A stretch of DNA of 64,000 nucleotides from Caldifermentibacillus hisashii (GTDB lineage: Bacteria > Bacillota > Bacilli > Bacillales > Caldibacillaceae), in the NCBI RefSeq assembly GCF_027568575.1, contig NZ_JANUVP010000021.1; one strand, 5' to 3'. The position numbers were made by a program, and so were the translations under genes. A model generated the notes under the pieces. That model was not told the origin of the DNA and made no database searches. It saw nothing but the letters and a program-made list of their open reading frames with translations. Below are positions 1 to 9,852 of the stretch, in pieces. Numbering within the stretch: the stretch's first letter is position 1; each line of letters starts with the position of its first letter.

Positions 1-664
1 TATGCGGGTATGATCTATCGATATACGTGTCAAAAAATGTCGAAAATCAAGGTAAATAACACATAACAGGAGGAAACTCCGAAAAAAATGTCGAATTCAA
101 TAGAAATTTGTCGAAAATCCATCAAAAAATGAAGATATCACCCCATCAAGCCATTTAGATAAAGTTCATTCAAAAATTACGATGAATTTCACTTAAGACG
201 TGCGAAATGTGGGATAAGTATGTAAGGGGATAAGATAGTGGCTCTTCATGCACGAATGCTTGTGGCGGGAGGTCTAATGGACAGTTTTCGTAAAAGAGAA
301 CCTCTATCTGTTTCTTAAAATTTAGGATACTCTTAGCTTCTGGAGTAATAGACGGAGATTATGGGGGGTGCGGAAATAATTTCACCATATGGATTAAGTT
401 ACTTTACTATGGGTATTCAGTCCCTGACGGAACTGGAGATAAATATTGAATTTTCTGGTATTTTTTGGAATGATTTGTGTAGAAAAGCATTAAGAAAATG
501 CCTTGAATTTCATGGAGGAACGTAAACGCCAAATGATCCTCGCCTTAACTAGGTAGGAACGCATTTGGCGCTTGCCAACTTTTTGAAACTTTAAAAATAG
601 GGGGAGATACCTCTTTTTATAACAGCTGGAATCTGTCAACATCCTTATTATAAAAATCCTTCTA
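1..664. other. Left-edge stretch without a convincing gene
   Basis: This stretch lies downstream of lanK, which ends at 665 on the minus strand. I find no reading frame with a plausible ribosome binding site, composition and length. An A-rich part at 30-130 repeats the word aaatgtcgaa, and a 13-codon frame at 277 follows a GGGAGG but is too short to call. In lantibiotic loci of this class immunity genes often follow the regulatory genes; none is seen here. Confidence 0.5.
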
Positions 665-2125
665 TCAAAAAGATGATTTTTCACTCAATTGATAACAAAT
701 AATGGATTGTTCCTTGATATAAAACTCAACGGTTGCACCACCGTTTTCGTTATTGTACGCCTGAATCTGTCCATCAAAATTATTGACAATTTTTTTCGAA
801 ATATAAAGACCTAAGCCGACATGGTCTTTATATTGCACATCTTGATAAAATGCTTTAAATAACTGAGAAGTGTCTTTCTCCTTAAATCCAGTCCCCGTAT
901 CCGAACATTTAAAATAAATTTTGCTTGAATGACCGTCGGATTCATCATGTACTTCAAGTTTAATTTCCCCGCTGGTTGTAAATCTCAGACTGTTATACAA
1001 AATATTATCCAAAACCCTCATTAACATGGCTTCATCAAGAAAATAATATCGTTTGCTTAAGTGGACATCAAAATGAATATGAACGTTTTTTTTATAATGA
1101 GCCATGGTTGATATTTCTTGTTTTTTCTCATGAAGCATTTTACCCAAATCAACTCTTTTAATATTCAACAAAAAGTCGACGTTTTCCACTTTATAAAGAA
1201 GCGACAAATTGTCCGTAAGCATGCTCATTTTGCTGCAATTTTTCCGAATAATATCCAAATGCGGGGTAATATCAAATTTTTCTATGTCTTTCAAATCGTT
1301 AATTAAATCCATTTGCCCTTGAATAACAGTTAACGGCGTTCGTATGTCGTGGGCAATCGACGACACCATGATTTTTCGTTCATCATCGATCTTGGATATG
1401 CTTTCAATCATCTCTTTCAAAGCGTCGATCATCGTATTAAACGAATCTTGGATCCTCATAAACTCTTTTCTTTTCAATCCCGAGATCTTAAAATCAAAAT
1501 CTCCTTTGGAAATTTTATCCGAAGCCTGAAGCAACACTTTAATATTATTAAACAAGGATTTATACAGCTTGGACGTATAAAAAATTAAATAAATCACAAA
1601 AAATATTAACGGAGAAATCAACAACACAACATAAATAAACACGATTCCGAGGCGATCCTGATTATTAATGATAAACCCGAAAGGAGCTTTCAGCACATAC
1701 ACCGCTTGAATGGCATTATCATGTTTAATGGGGATAAATCTGTAAACGTAGCTTCCTTTTACAATCTCACGATTAATTACTTCACCGACTTTCACTTTAT
1801 ATCCCGCAACATCCTGATCGCCGTAAAGATGATTGCCATTGATATCCAATACTTCCCCTTCAATTTTTTCACTGTACTGATCTAGATTAATTAGCTCCCC
1901 GTTTAAAATGTCCGGAGCGCTTTCTTCAATCTTTTTTTCAATAACATCCAAATATTTCACAAAATAATCCGTCGGTTTAATCGTATTATTTTCGGCAAAC
2001 ATAAAGATAAAATAGATTAAACATAAATAAGTAACTGCCGAAGACAAAATCGTTGATAAAAAGACCTTTACAACCAATAAATAAAAATCTCTTTTTATTG
2101 TTTTATCCTTTTTCATTTGTAACAT
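665..2125 (-). CDS. lanK: Lantibiotic two-component sensor histidine kinase (NisK/SpaK type)
   Basis: This 486-residue membrane histidine kinase probably senses the mature lantibiotic and phosphorylates the adjacent LanR. It has a membrane helix at about 14-42, an extracytoplasmic sensor of about 110 residues, a second helix at about 158-184 and a HAMP linker. The H-box SSIAHDIRTPL carries phospho-acceptor His259. The ATPase core has an N-box (NILYNSL, Asn374), DTGTGF (Asp409) and GLGLYISKK near 437. It overlaps the 3' end of lanR by 23 nt, so translation is probably coupled; ATG 2116 is an alternative start. The role follows from position in the locus and the NisK-like layout; the ligand is inferred. 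Confidence 0.88.
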   Translation of the reverse strand: MLQMKKDKTIKRDFYLLVVKVFLSTILSSAVTYLCLIYFIFMFAENNTIKPTDYFVKYLDVIEKKIEESAPDILNGELINLDQYSEKIEGEVLDINGNHLYGDQDVAGYKVKVGEVINREIVKGSYVYRFIPIKHDNAIQAVYVLKAPFGFIINNQDRLGIVFIYVVLLISPLIFFVIYLIFYTSKLYKSLFNNIKVLLQASDKISKGDFDFKISGLKRKEFMRIQDSFNTMIDALKEMIESISKIDDERKIMVSSIAHDIRTPLTVIQGQMDLINDLKDIEKFDITPHLDIIRKNCSKMSMLTDNLSLLYKVENVDFLLNIKRVDLGKMLHEKKQEISTMAHYKKNVHIHFDVHLSKRYYFLDEAMLMRVLDNILYNSLRFTTSGEIKLEVHDESDGHSSKIYFKCSDTGTGFKEKDTSQLFKAFYQDVQYKDHVGLGLYISKKIVNNFDGQIQAYNNENGGATVEFYIKEQSIICYQLSEKSSF

Positions 2126-2801
2126 CCCATTTATAGCCTAATCCGTATAATGTTTTAATATAGGAGTTTTCCTTATCCAAAGACCGGATTTTCTTCCGAA
2201 TGTTTTTAATGCTTTCCGTCACCGTTTCTAATTGACTTTCCGAATCCAATCCCCATACCCGTTCAAAAATTCTATCCTTAGAAAAGACCATATTTTTATT
2301 CAACATTAACAATTTAATAATCTCATATTCCTTTTTTGTTAAATGCAATTGAACCCCTTTACAAAAGACTTCATTGGCCAAAAGATCGATGGTAATATTT
2401 TTAGAACTTAACAAATGCCTGTCATTCGAACGGATCCGCTCTTCCCGTCTTAAATGGGAATCAATTCTTGCTTTCAACTCTTTTAAACTGAAAGGTTTGG
2501 TCATGTAGTCGTCCCCGCCGATGGATAGAGCTTGAACTTTGTCTTCCTCCAACGTTTTTGCGCTGACAAAAATAATCGGACAATTCACTTTGTCACGGAT
2601 AATCCCACACAATTCCATTCCATCAAGGCCTTCCATCATAATGTCCAAGATAATCAAATCAAAATCATTGTTAATGATTTGCAATGCCTCGGTGCCGTTA
2701 TGTACATATTCCACCGTGTAATGATAAAGTTCCAAATATTGCTTGATTGTAAGACAAATATCTTCATTATCATCTACAACTAAAATTTTCTTCAAATGCA
2801 T
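2103..2801 (-). CDS. lanR: Lantibiotic response regulator (OmpR/NisR type)
   Basis: A 232-residue OmpR-family regulator. The receiver domain (about 1-118) has the acidic pair Asp10-Asp11, phospho-acceptor Asp53 in LIILDIMM, and Lys in the MTKPFSLKELKARI switch region. The winged helix (about 130-228) has the RVWGLDSESQLETVTESIKN recognition segment. The start was set at ATG 2801, because family members begin a few residues before ILVVDDNED and an AAGGTGG lies about 10 nt upstream. The frame stays open to 2849 but without a good ribosome binding site. It probably activates the lanA promoter in response to LanK; no perfect TCT-N8-TCT NisR box was found near lanA. Confidence 0.87.
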   Translation of the reverse strand: MHLKKILVVDDNEDICLTIKQYLELYHYTVEYVHNGTEALQIINNDFDLIILDIMMEGLDGMELCGIIRDKVNCPIIFVSAKTLEEDKVQALSIGGDDYMTKPFSLKELKARIDSHLRREERIRSNDRHLLSSKNITIDLLANEVFCKGVQLHLTKKEYEIIKLLMLNKNMVFSKDRIFERVWGLDSESQLETVTESIKNIRKKIRSLDKENSYIKTLYGLGYKWDVTNEKG

Positions 2802-2871
2802 GCTTCCAGATCCCACCTTATCGTTCATTGAAATTTGAACATTTTTCAAGTAATTCCGTATTCATGCAGAT

Positions 2872-2904
2872 AGGGTACCCTCTTAAAATATCAGAGAATA
2901 CCCT
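2872..2904. terminator. Hairpin between lanC and lanR
   Basis: An 11-12 bp stem (AGGGTACCCTCT with AGAGAATACCCT, two G-U pairs in one orientation) lies between lanC and lanR. A T-rich run follows it only when read on the plus strand. On the minus strand, where both genes lie, it could act as an mRNA end or processing hairpin that separates the biosynthetic message from the regulatory one. Function is inferred. Confidence 0.4.
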
Positions 2905-2926
2905 GCCTTTTTCTTTTATCCATATT

Positions 2927-4234
2927 TTAAACTTTGGATAATAAAAAAGCGCTGTCCCAAGGCGTTTTTTTACCGTTTTGGATCGCTAACAACGTCAACA
3001 AAATTCCTGCCGTTCCGTCTATTAATCCAACATAATCATAATATTCCTTGCCTTTTTCGCTTCCTTCAATATTTTTAAAACCAAATGGATATTCCTTATT
3101 ATAATATTTCATTATGTCATTTGCCAATGTAAGGGCAGTTTGACGAAAATCACTGATATTCGTTTCCTCATAAAATCGATTGCAGATGTATGCCACACCG
3201 GCCAAGCCATGACAAAAGGAGGGAGAAAAAATGTCGTAAAGCCGCTTGCTTGCCAGTTCCATTCCTCTTATAGCACAGTCAATATACGTCTGATTATTCA
3301 GCGTTTTTCCTGCGATAAGCAATGAATAAGCGACTCCAGGGGTTCCGTAGCACCATGCATCTCTTGTATTTTTGTTCAAGACTGTTCCCTGATAGTATTC
3401 TTCCAAAGAAACATGCGTCCCCCAATAAACTCCGATTTCATCTTTAATTTGAAACTTGATCAAAAAATCGGCTATTTTTTGAATACATTCATCTAGTCCA
3501 TCCGTGTAAATATTCAGTTTTTTGGCATTGCACAAAATAATTAATAAAGCAGGTATGCCGTGAGAGAGCCCAATGTTAATGAAACCGGACGGCCAATTTC
3601 TTTTTTCCCTTTCCGAAAAAGCATGTTCAGGAAGAATATACCATCCTGGAATCCTTAAATCTTCCATCTCTTTGTCTTGAGACAAATCAATTATATATTT
3701 TAAGATCAAAGTAATCGTTTTTTTCATTTCTTCCGGAAATAACAAGCAGTACCCGGCGATACCGGCAACTCCTGAAATAGCATCATAATCATCCATATTC
3801 GGATATGATTTCTGTTTTAAATTAGTAATGATTTCTTCCATTTTTTCTTCGATGACGATATTTATATTTGCGATAAATTTTTGATATCTTTTTCCCTCTT
3901 TGGATAAACAGACCGCTGCCAGAGCGACCCCAGTCAATCCGGTGAACATGGATAATGAGGAAAATCCGTTTTGATTAATTTGTTCCCCAATTCGTTTCAT
4001 ATATTGATGTCCCAATGCATCCCAATCTTCATCGGGGTAGTGTTCGCTCATCTCCCCGTAGAGCGCGCATAAAGCAGGTAAACCATGGCTTAAACTTAAT
4101 TCATGAAACGGATTGATCCTTTTGTTTCCGATTTGAAGAAAATTTTTCGGGTGATTTACGATCTGTAGCATATTCTCATAATCCGATAATTTCCTAGCAA
4201 TATTACAGACTGGCTCTTTCACTGAAACGCTCAT
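2927..4234 (-). CDS. lanC: Lanthionine synthetase LanC (cyclase)
   Basis: LanC is a zinc enzyme that adds Cys thiols to dehydro-residues made by LanB, forming (methyl)lanthionine rings. The 435-residue product has the alpha/alpha-barrel repeats typical of the family (LSHGLPALCALYG, SMFTGLTGVAL, GLSHGIPALL). All three zinc ligands are present: Cys295 in AWCYGTPG and Cys341-His342 in SFCHGLAG. The start was chosen at ATG 4234, preceded by GAGGTGG; the open frame extends to 4306 inside lanT. The gene overlaps the end of lanT by 32 nt, pointing to coupled translation. Length is close to NisC (about 415 residues). Confidence 0.94.
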   Translation of the reverse strand: MSVSVKEPVCNIARKLSDYENMLQIVNHPKNFLQIGNKRINPFHELSLSHGLPALCALYGEMSEHYPDEDWDALGHQYMKRIGEQINQNGFSSLSMFTGLTGVALAAVCLSKEGKRYQKFIANINIVIEEKMEEIITNLKQKSYPNMDDYDAISGVAGIAGYCLLFPEEMKKTITLILKYIIDLSQDKEMEDLRIPGWYILPEHAFSEREKRNWPSGFINIGLSHGIPALLIILCNAKKLNIYTDGLDECIQKIADFLIKFQIKDEIGVYWGTHVSLEEYYQGTVLNKNTRDAWCYGTPGVAYSLLIAGKTLNNQTYIDCAIRGMELASKRLYDIFSPSFCHGLAGVAYICNRFYEETNISDFRQTALTLANDIMKYYNKEYPFGFKNIEGSEKGKEYYDYVGLIDGTAGILLTLLAIQNGKKTPWDSAFLLSKV

Positions 4235-6035
4235 ATTCCACCTCGTTTTGCATAGATTCCAATTCATACATTCTTCTGTATAAATCATTCGTAGCCAAAA
4301 GTTCATGATGGGTACCGATCCCGATAATTTCCCCGTCGTTCATGACGACAATTTTATCAGCCAGCTTGGCCGTCGATAACCGATGTGAGATAAATATACC
4401 AATTTTATCTTTTGTCATATCCAAAAACATATCGATAACTTCTTTTTCCGAAATGGGATCCAAGGCTGAGCTCGGTTCATCCAATATATAAACGGATGCG
4501 TTGCGAAAGAAGGCTCTGGCAATTGCCACCTTTTGCCACTGTCCTCCCGAAAGCTGCACGCCGTCCACAAACCATAAACCGAGCTGTGTATCCAAATCTT
4601 TGATAAAGTTTAATTGCGCTCTATCCATCGCTTGCTTTAATTCTTTGTCTTGTTCTATGCGCGTAATATCACCGAATCCCACATTTTCCCTTAATTTTAA
4701 TTCATATTTCACAAAATCTTGGAACAACACTGCGATGTTTTTTCTCAATTGGGCCGTATCCAAATCATGGATCGACACATCGTTGTAAAAAATGCTGTCT
4801 TCATCATGATCATACAATTTCAACAAAAGTTTAATTAGGGTGCTTTTTCCTGATCCGTTGGCCCCGACAATCGCGATTCTTTCACCTTTATGGATATCAA
4901 GATTAATATTTTTTAAAACTACTTTCGAATTGGTCGGATAACTGAAGGTTAAATTTCTGATTTTTATATTTTCAATTTTGTCGACCCCTAATGCCAATCG
5001 GCCCTCTTTATTCAATACTTCCTCATCCAAAGCCAAAAATTCAAACAGTTGAATAATGTACAGATTATTTTTATACAGAGAATGAATCGTATTTAATATT
5101 ATTCTGGAGTTATTGGAAATTAAATTCAACGCCTGAATAAGCCCGACAACATGACCGACTAAGATTTCTCCCGCCAACGCCGAAAGAATGACAATCACAA
5201 GTACGGTATTAATACATATTTGTTCAACGAGCTCAAAGATAAAGGTAAAAATCGTTCTTCGTTTAAAAAGCTTTATATCTTGACCGACAAACTTTTTGTT
5301 GATTTCTTTAAATTGTTTTAAAATATAACCCGCCAAATTATATAATTTAACTTCTTTAAACGTATTGTCTCTTGTCATTAAGTAAGATAAGTACCAGGAT
5401 TTTCGTTTTTCCGGTGCACGGAGCCAACTGACATTAAACTCCCTTTGACCGATCTTAAAAAAGTATAAAGAAAATATAACCGGTATAAAAATTAAGATAA
5501 TTAATACCCAAGGTTTCCAATTAATCAGGATCATCACAGACGAGAAAAGAGTGACAACTGCGGATATGGTACCTAAAATGGACAAAAACACTTCAAACGG
5601 TTTATAAGGTGTCTCATTCTGAACTCTTTGCAACATATCATAAACTTCCGCATCCTCGAAATGTCTTAAAGACAACTTAGTACACTTGTCCATCACTTTT
5701 AAATTCAGCTTATAATTGATTAATGTTTGAAATTTATTTTGATAATATTCCGTAAAACCGCTGATGATTTCGCTGAACAAATTGGCAAAAATATAAAAGA
5801 TTAACGCGGAAATGATTATGCGAATATTTTGGAACCCGATTGCATTCAGCAAATTTTGCGAACCGAATAAGGTAATAATAGGGGCGATCCCCATTAATAA
5901 GCTTAGAAAAATAATGATATAAAAACTTTTTTTATCGACATTTTTGATGAGCATAAGCGTCTTGGGGACCATCTTTACTGACTTCACTATATCTTTTACG
6001 GTCACTCGATCATCATCATATTCTCTTATATCCAT
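4203..6035 (-). CDS. lanT: Lantibiotic ABC exporter LanT (NisT type)
   Basis: A 610-residue half-transporter exporting the modified precursor. The N-terminal membrane domain has about six helices between residues 38 and 320. The ATPase follows: Walker A GANGSGKST (391-399), signature LSGGQWQKVAIARAF, Walker B VYILDEPSSALD and switch His in FISHRLS. It has no N-terminal C39 peptidase, unlike class II exporters, so the leader must be removed by another protease. It lies between lanB and lanC, with a gap of about 130 nt after lanB. The start ATG follows a GTGAGG. Confidence 0.94.
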   Translation of the reverse strand: MDIREYDDDRVTVKDIVKSVKMVPKTLMLIKNVDKKSFYIIIFLSLLMGIAPIITLFGSQNLLNAIGFQNIRIIISALIFYIFANLFSEIISGFTEYYQNKFQTLINYKLNLKVMDKCTKLSLRHFEDAEVYDMLQRVQNETPYKPFEVFLSILGTISAVVTLFSSVMILINWKPWVLIILIFIPVIFSLYFFKIGQREFNVSWLRAPEKRKSWYLSYLMTRDNTFKEVKLYNLAGYILKQFKEINKKFVGQDIKLFKRRTIFTFIFELVEQICINTVLVIVILSALAGEILVGHVVGLIQALNLISNNSRIILNTIHSLYKNNLYIIQLFEFLALDEEVLNKEGRLALGVDKIENIKIRNLTFSYPTNSKVVLKNINLDIHKGERIAIVGANGSGKSTLIKLLLKLYDHDEDSIFYNDVSIHDLDTAQLRKNIAVLFQDFVKYELKLRENVGFGDITRIEQDKELKQAMDRAQLNFIKDLDTQLGLWFVDGVQLSGGQWQKVAIARAFFRNASVYILDEPSSALDPISEKEVIDMFLDMTKDKIGIFISHRLSTAKLADKIVVMNDGEIIGIGTHHELLATNDLYRRMYELESMQNEVEYERFSERASL

Positions 6036-6164
6036 CGTTTTTCAATCCTCACATGCTAGAATTAAACCTTATTCCGGCCATCACCTAAATAAACGGGAAA
6101 TTACTTGTTAAACTCGTAAACTCATTTGTGCAAACTCCGCGAGCTTGCACAATGAATAGAATCT

Positions 6165-9100
6165 TTATTTTTCCAAAACTACTTCATGAAGTTTAATATA
6201 TTTTGATGCATATAACGTATGCCCGACCAAAGTACGGACTTTCTTTTCAAATTCCCGGTCAATGCCAAACAATCTGTTACAGTGCAAATGAATCACGCTG
6301 TCTAAAATGGATAATTCCGAAGAAGCTTCCAGACCTTCCCGGATCTTCTTCGCATATGCTTTAATACTATCGTTTCTCTGATTTAAAACATTTAATAATA
6401 ACGTCCCCTCTTCCGTTTCTCTTAACCCTTTCCAATCATTGTCTGTTTTGCATACTTTCATATAATAAGAGCGATTCTGTTTAAAATCTTCCCGGTAGTC
6501 CTGTTTGTTTACTTGCTGTTGCATGAAGTCCAATTGGCTTTCATACTCTAAGCCGAACTGTTCCATATAATGAATAATGGAAACCATTCCGATTACTTCA
6601 TCACTGAAGTTAATCGTTTTTAACCGTTTCAGTTTTAAAATATCTTCTGTTACAATGCTATCCGTACAAAATAAGGTTTCCGCAAAATGGATCAATTCCC
6701 TTCCGCCGTAGCGTTCAATTTCTTTTTCATATGTGTCAATGGAGAAACGACTCAGCAAGCCTTTTTCCATTAAAGTCCTGAGCCATTGTTTGATATCGGG
6801 ATACATCTGTAACAATTTCCCTTCACTGGCATTGAGCCTTAATCGGATATGTTGTTCCGGGTCGGCGTAGCGCATAAAAAAGTATTTTTCAATTTCTCCT
6901 TTTGCCCACTTTTCCCGACAGTATTCTGAAATATAAAAGGCTATTAAATCATCCATGTTGGAGTTAACACCGTACAATTTCAGATATATCCAATCTTCAA
7001 AAGGCAGTTTTACCCTTTCATCCGATAAACTTGGAATCTGATGAGATTTCTTCGGTTTAACGTAGTGCTCATTCACTTCTTGCTTAACTTTTACCAAAGG
7101 AATAACCATTTCACAAATATATTCTTCATCAGCGTGATCTTTCACCAGATTCAGACCGCCATCCTCATAAGAACTTAGGATGATATTGCTGTATCTGTTG
7201 TTAAATTGATGGTGAAGAATTCGTATACAATGTTCATCCTCGGAATTCAGCAAAACCCGATTATCCGCAAAAGTTAAATACACAAACTTAGGCACATGAT
7301 ACTCCAAGCAAAACTTCTTAAACCGTTCTTCAAAATCCGCAAAATCCATTTTGCTGTTTGTTTTGATAATCTTGTTGAGCACCCATTTTTCTGGTGAGAT
7401 CGTAAAATTTTTGTATTCAATTTTCGGGATGTACGAATATTCAGAAAAGATTATATCCCAAGGAAAATTATACCAAATTTTTTTGCCGTCCAAGCTTAAA
7501 TCGTACAAGAAACGTATCGGATTGGGGGCTGTTCGTGTATTCAGCATATTATTGATCGTAATGAGCAATTTTTTATTGAGCGTTTTGCTTTTCGCATAAA
7601 AAAGATCGTTTTCGATCCCGATCAAAATATCATTTAAACTTAACCGATGCTCTTCATCTCTGCTGTTGTTGGTAAATAAAGCGAGTTCGTATTCGCTGTG
7701 ATGAATATTTCTTGTTACATTTGCATTTCTCGTTTCATTCGGCATATACACAATTTCACAGGTGACATACTCATCCGAATCATCATTCAAGTTTAAAATT
7801 TCTTCGTTTAATGTTTCGAAAAGCTTCTCTTCGCCATCCATCATATAAGCAAATCTTCCAAAACTTTTTCCTGCATGGGTAGCCCCTAAATTCGGTCCAA
7901 GATAATAGGTAAAGCGATTGTCCGCAATATCTTGATCAGAGTTACATTTCACGATGATGTTCATGTCCAATGAATCCGGAATGCTGTTGTAATTATAATC
8001 ATCCAATCCTAATTCTTTGATCTCGTCATCCGTAATCATAATACTTTTCTTATCTTTTACCGCTTCTACATATTTTTGAAGAAAATAATCTCTTAACTGC
8101 TCATCGGTTGATGGTTGAACCATTCCGGCATTGATTCCGGCGTTTTTCGGATTTTCATAATCCACGGGTGCACCTATGCCTAAATCTTGATCAAGCATTT
8201 CCAGTAACGGTACTTCTCTGTCCACCCCATATTTCTCGATAAATTCTTGCTTATACCTTGAAAACGGTGAATCTGTTTGTTGATACGTCATAGAAAAGGG
8301 TAAAAGCATGCGCATTAATTTGTTTAAATCTTTGATCACTTTCTTGTTCAGCTTCTTTTCCTGCAAATTTAGTTTCGCATCAACTTGCAGGACATATTTT
8401 GACTTGACCAATTGTGTCATTTTTCTATGTAAGTCTTTATATATTTTTTCCCCTTCACCGAAAGGCGTCATGGTATATTTTCGAATTTCTTCTTGAATAT
8501 TGGTTAACGCGTTGACCCATTCTTCCAAATTGCTTTTTTTCAGTTCTTTGATCAAATAATCCAATTGATCCATCACGGTTAACGGCGGACGAAGATTGGA
8601 AATTAAAAACTCATTTTTGATTAATTGCTTTAAAAAATGTTCAATTTTTTCCTCCGTGGCATTTGAAAATCTTGTCATTAATTCATTTTTTAATTTTTGG
8701 AAAGGAATTAAACGGCCAGCCAATTGATAGGTCATTTCAAAAGGAGACGTTATCCTGACACTGATTTCGTTTACTTTCTTGTCGGTGTCTTTTATCGTCG
8801 AATGCAATAAATAAGCCCGTTCGCCTTTAAAAAAGATACTATCGTTTATCTTGAACCATAATTGCCCATATTGTTCCTGCTCCAGTTTTTTTACGATCTT
8901 CATAATCCATTCCAAATCCGGACGCGCAAATTTTTTATACTTATTCGCTCCGAATTTAATTGAGGTAGTTTCCTCCGTAAATTCGCCAAAGTCAATGCCT
9001 GCAAAAAGACCGAACGGCGTTGGTCTCGTACTCATTCTTATCAAATACTTATAAATGGCTTTAAGGAAATAATCATATTTTTTTATTTTTTTACCGTTGC

Positions 9101-9311
9101 AAAAATCAAGCATTTTATTATATAAACTTTTACTTGCAGCCAAGATACTTTGTCTAAAAAATGGATCGTTGCAAATTTCCAATAGATGTTCTTTCATCTC
9201 TTCCTCGGTAAGTTTTTGATCAAAAAATTTCAAGTAAATGTTCACGGATAATACTGGAGTTCGAATCATAAATGTATCAATGTCTTTAAAAATCTGTTCT
9301 TTCATAAACAT
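6165..9311 (-). CDS. lanB: Lantibiotic dehydratase LanB
   Basis: LanB dehydrates Ser and Thr in the precursor core by tRNA-dependent glutamylation and elimination. The 1048-residue chain is full length (NisB is about 990) with both domains on one polypeptide. The N-terminal glutamylation domain includes the RMSTRPTPFGLFAGIDFG segment near residue 100, characteristic of LanB. The C-terminal elimination domain includes FFMRYADPEQHIRLRL. Two in-frame ATGs (9311 and 9305) follow a GGGGGG ribosome site. It is separated from lanA by about 540 bp that hold a terminator-like hairpin, so it is probably expressed by read-through from lanA or from its own promoter. Confidence 0.95.
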   Translation of the reverse strand: MFMKEQIFKDIDTFMIRTPVLSVNIYLKFFDQKLTEEEMKEHLLEICNDPFFRQSILAASKSLYNKMLDFCNGKKIKKYDYFLKAIYKYLIRMSTRPTPFGLFAGIDFGEFTEETTSIKFGANKYKKFARPDLEWIMKIVKKLEQEQYGQLWFKINDSIFFKGERAYLLHSTIKDTDKKVNEISVRITSPFEMTYQLAGRLIPFQKLKNELMTRFSNATEEKIEHFLKQLIKNEFLISNLRPPLTVMDQLDYLIKELKKSNLEEWVNALTNIQEEIRKYTMTPFGEGEKIYKDLHRKMTQLVKSKYVLQVDAKLNLQEKKLNKKVIKDLNKLMRMLLPFSMTYQQTDSPFSRYKQEFIEKYGVDREVPLLEMLDQDLGIGAPVDYENPKNAGINAGMVQPSTDEQLRDYFLQKYVEAVKDKKSIMITDDEIKELGLDDYNYNSIPDSLDMNIIVKCNSDQDIADNRFTYYLGPNLGATHAGKSFGRFAYMMDGEEKLFETLNEEILNLNDDSDEYVTCEIVYMPNETRNANVTRNIHHSEYELALFTNNSRDEEHRLSLNDILIGIENDLFYAKSKTLNKKLLITINNMLNTRTAPNPIRFLYDLSLDGKKIWYNFPWDIIFSEYSYIPKIEYKNFTISPEKWVLNKIIKTNSKMDFADFEERFKKFCLEYHVPKFVYLTFADNRVLLNSEDEHCIRILHHQFNNRYSNIILSSYEDGGLNLVKDHADEEYICEMVIPLVKVKQEVNEHYVKPKKSHQIPSLSDERVKLPFEDWIYLKLYGVNSNMDDLIAFYISEYCREKWAKGEIEKYFFMRYADPEQHIRLRLNASEGKLLQMYPDIKQWLRTLMEKGLLSRFSIDTYEKEIERYGGRELIHFAETLFCTDSIVTEDILKLKRLKTINFSDEVIGMVSIIHYMEQFGLEYESQLDFMQQQVNKQDYREDFKQNRSYYMKVCKTDNDWKGLRETEEGTLLLNVLNQRNDSIKAYAKKIREGLEASSELSILDSVIHLHCNRLFGIDREFEKKVRTLVGHTLYASKYIKLHEVVLEK

Positions 9312-9757
9312 AGTCCCCCCTTTTTATGGTTTGCAAGGCTTATTTTACACGGAACCTTTACTTAAGTATGTGGATTTTCTAGCATGTATGAAATGATGAA
9401 AAAATTTCCAAACACCTTCACAAGATTTCGTCAATGTTGTGAACCTGATTCTCTTGCAGATTTTATTTTCCATCACTCCTCTGCCATTGCATTCCCGAGG
9501 AACGGAGAAGAGAGAGGAATCATAAATTCGGATATTAATGATTGACATTGAATATTTTCTACACAAAACTTCATACTTCCTTGATTATGTAAAAAATAAA
9601 TAGGAAGCAATTGCAGTAACAATGGATTGTAAAGGAACAAAACGAAAAACTTTCAAGGCAAATTAAGCTTAAAAGGGGAAATTTTGCCGATTGGTGCATA
9701 ATTTTATAGAAAAAACATATTATTATAACAGAAAATGATTTCACGTTTATTGAAAAA

Positions 9758-9787
9758 GATAGCAAAATACATACCTTTTTTGCTATC
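9758..9787 (-). terminator. Terminator or attenuator after lanA
   Basis: Perfect 10-bp stem GATAGCAAAA/TTTTGCTATC, followed on the minus strand by TTTTTC. A partial terminator here would make lanA transcript more abundant than the lanBTC message, as known for nisin-type operons. The regulatory consequence is inferred. Confidence 0.72.
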
Positions 9788-9799
9788 TTATAAGAGCAC

Positions 9800-9819
9800 C
9801 GCCAGCATAAAAGCTGGCG
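9800..9819 (-). repeat. Short perfect hairpin just after lanA
   Basis: A 7-bp stem CGCCAGC/GCTGGCG with a 6-nt loop begins about 34 nt after the lanA stop, upstream of the terminator hairpin. No T run follows it. It could protect the 3' end of the lanA message. Confidence 0.5.
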
Positions 9820-9852
9820 ACCAAATCTTGATGACATTATAAATACAAACAA

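Larger units (their letters stand above)
9312..9852. other. lanA-lanB spacer, 541 bp, with weak remnant frames
   Basis: The spacer is unusually long for a lanA-lanB junction. Its lanA-proximal part holds two hairpins (listed separately). A 42-codon minus-strand frame (9473 to 9345) follows AGAGGAG by only 2 nt. Its product contains TTLTKSCEGVWKFFHHF, faintly like lacticin 481-type cores but without the terminal Cys pair. On the plus strand a 51-codon frame (9394-9546) has no ribosome site. Neither is called as a gene; the segment may be eroded mobile DNA. Confidence 0.4.

Noticed and set aside
1118..1588. Plus-strand frames inside lanK
   Set aside because: Shadows of the histidine kinase gene with no ribosome site or family match.
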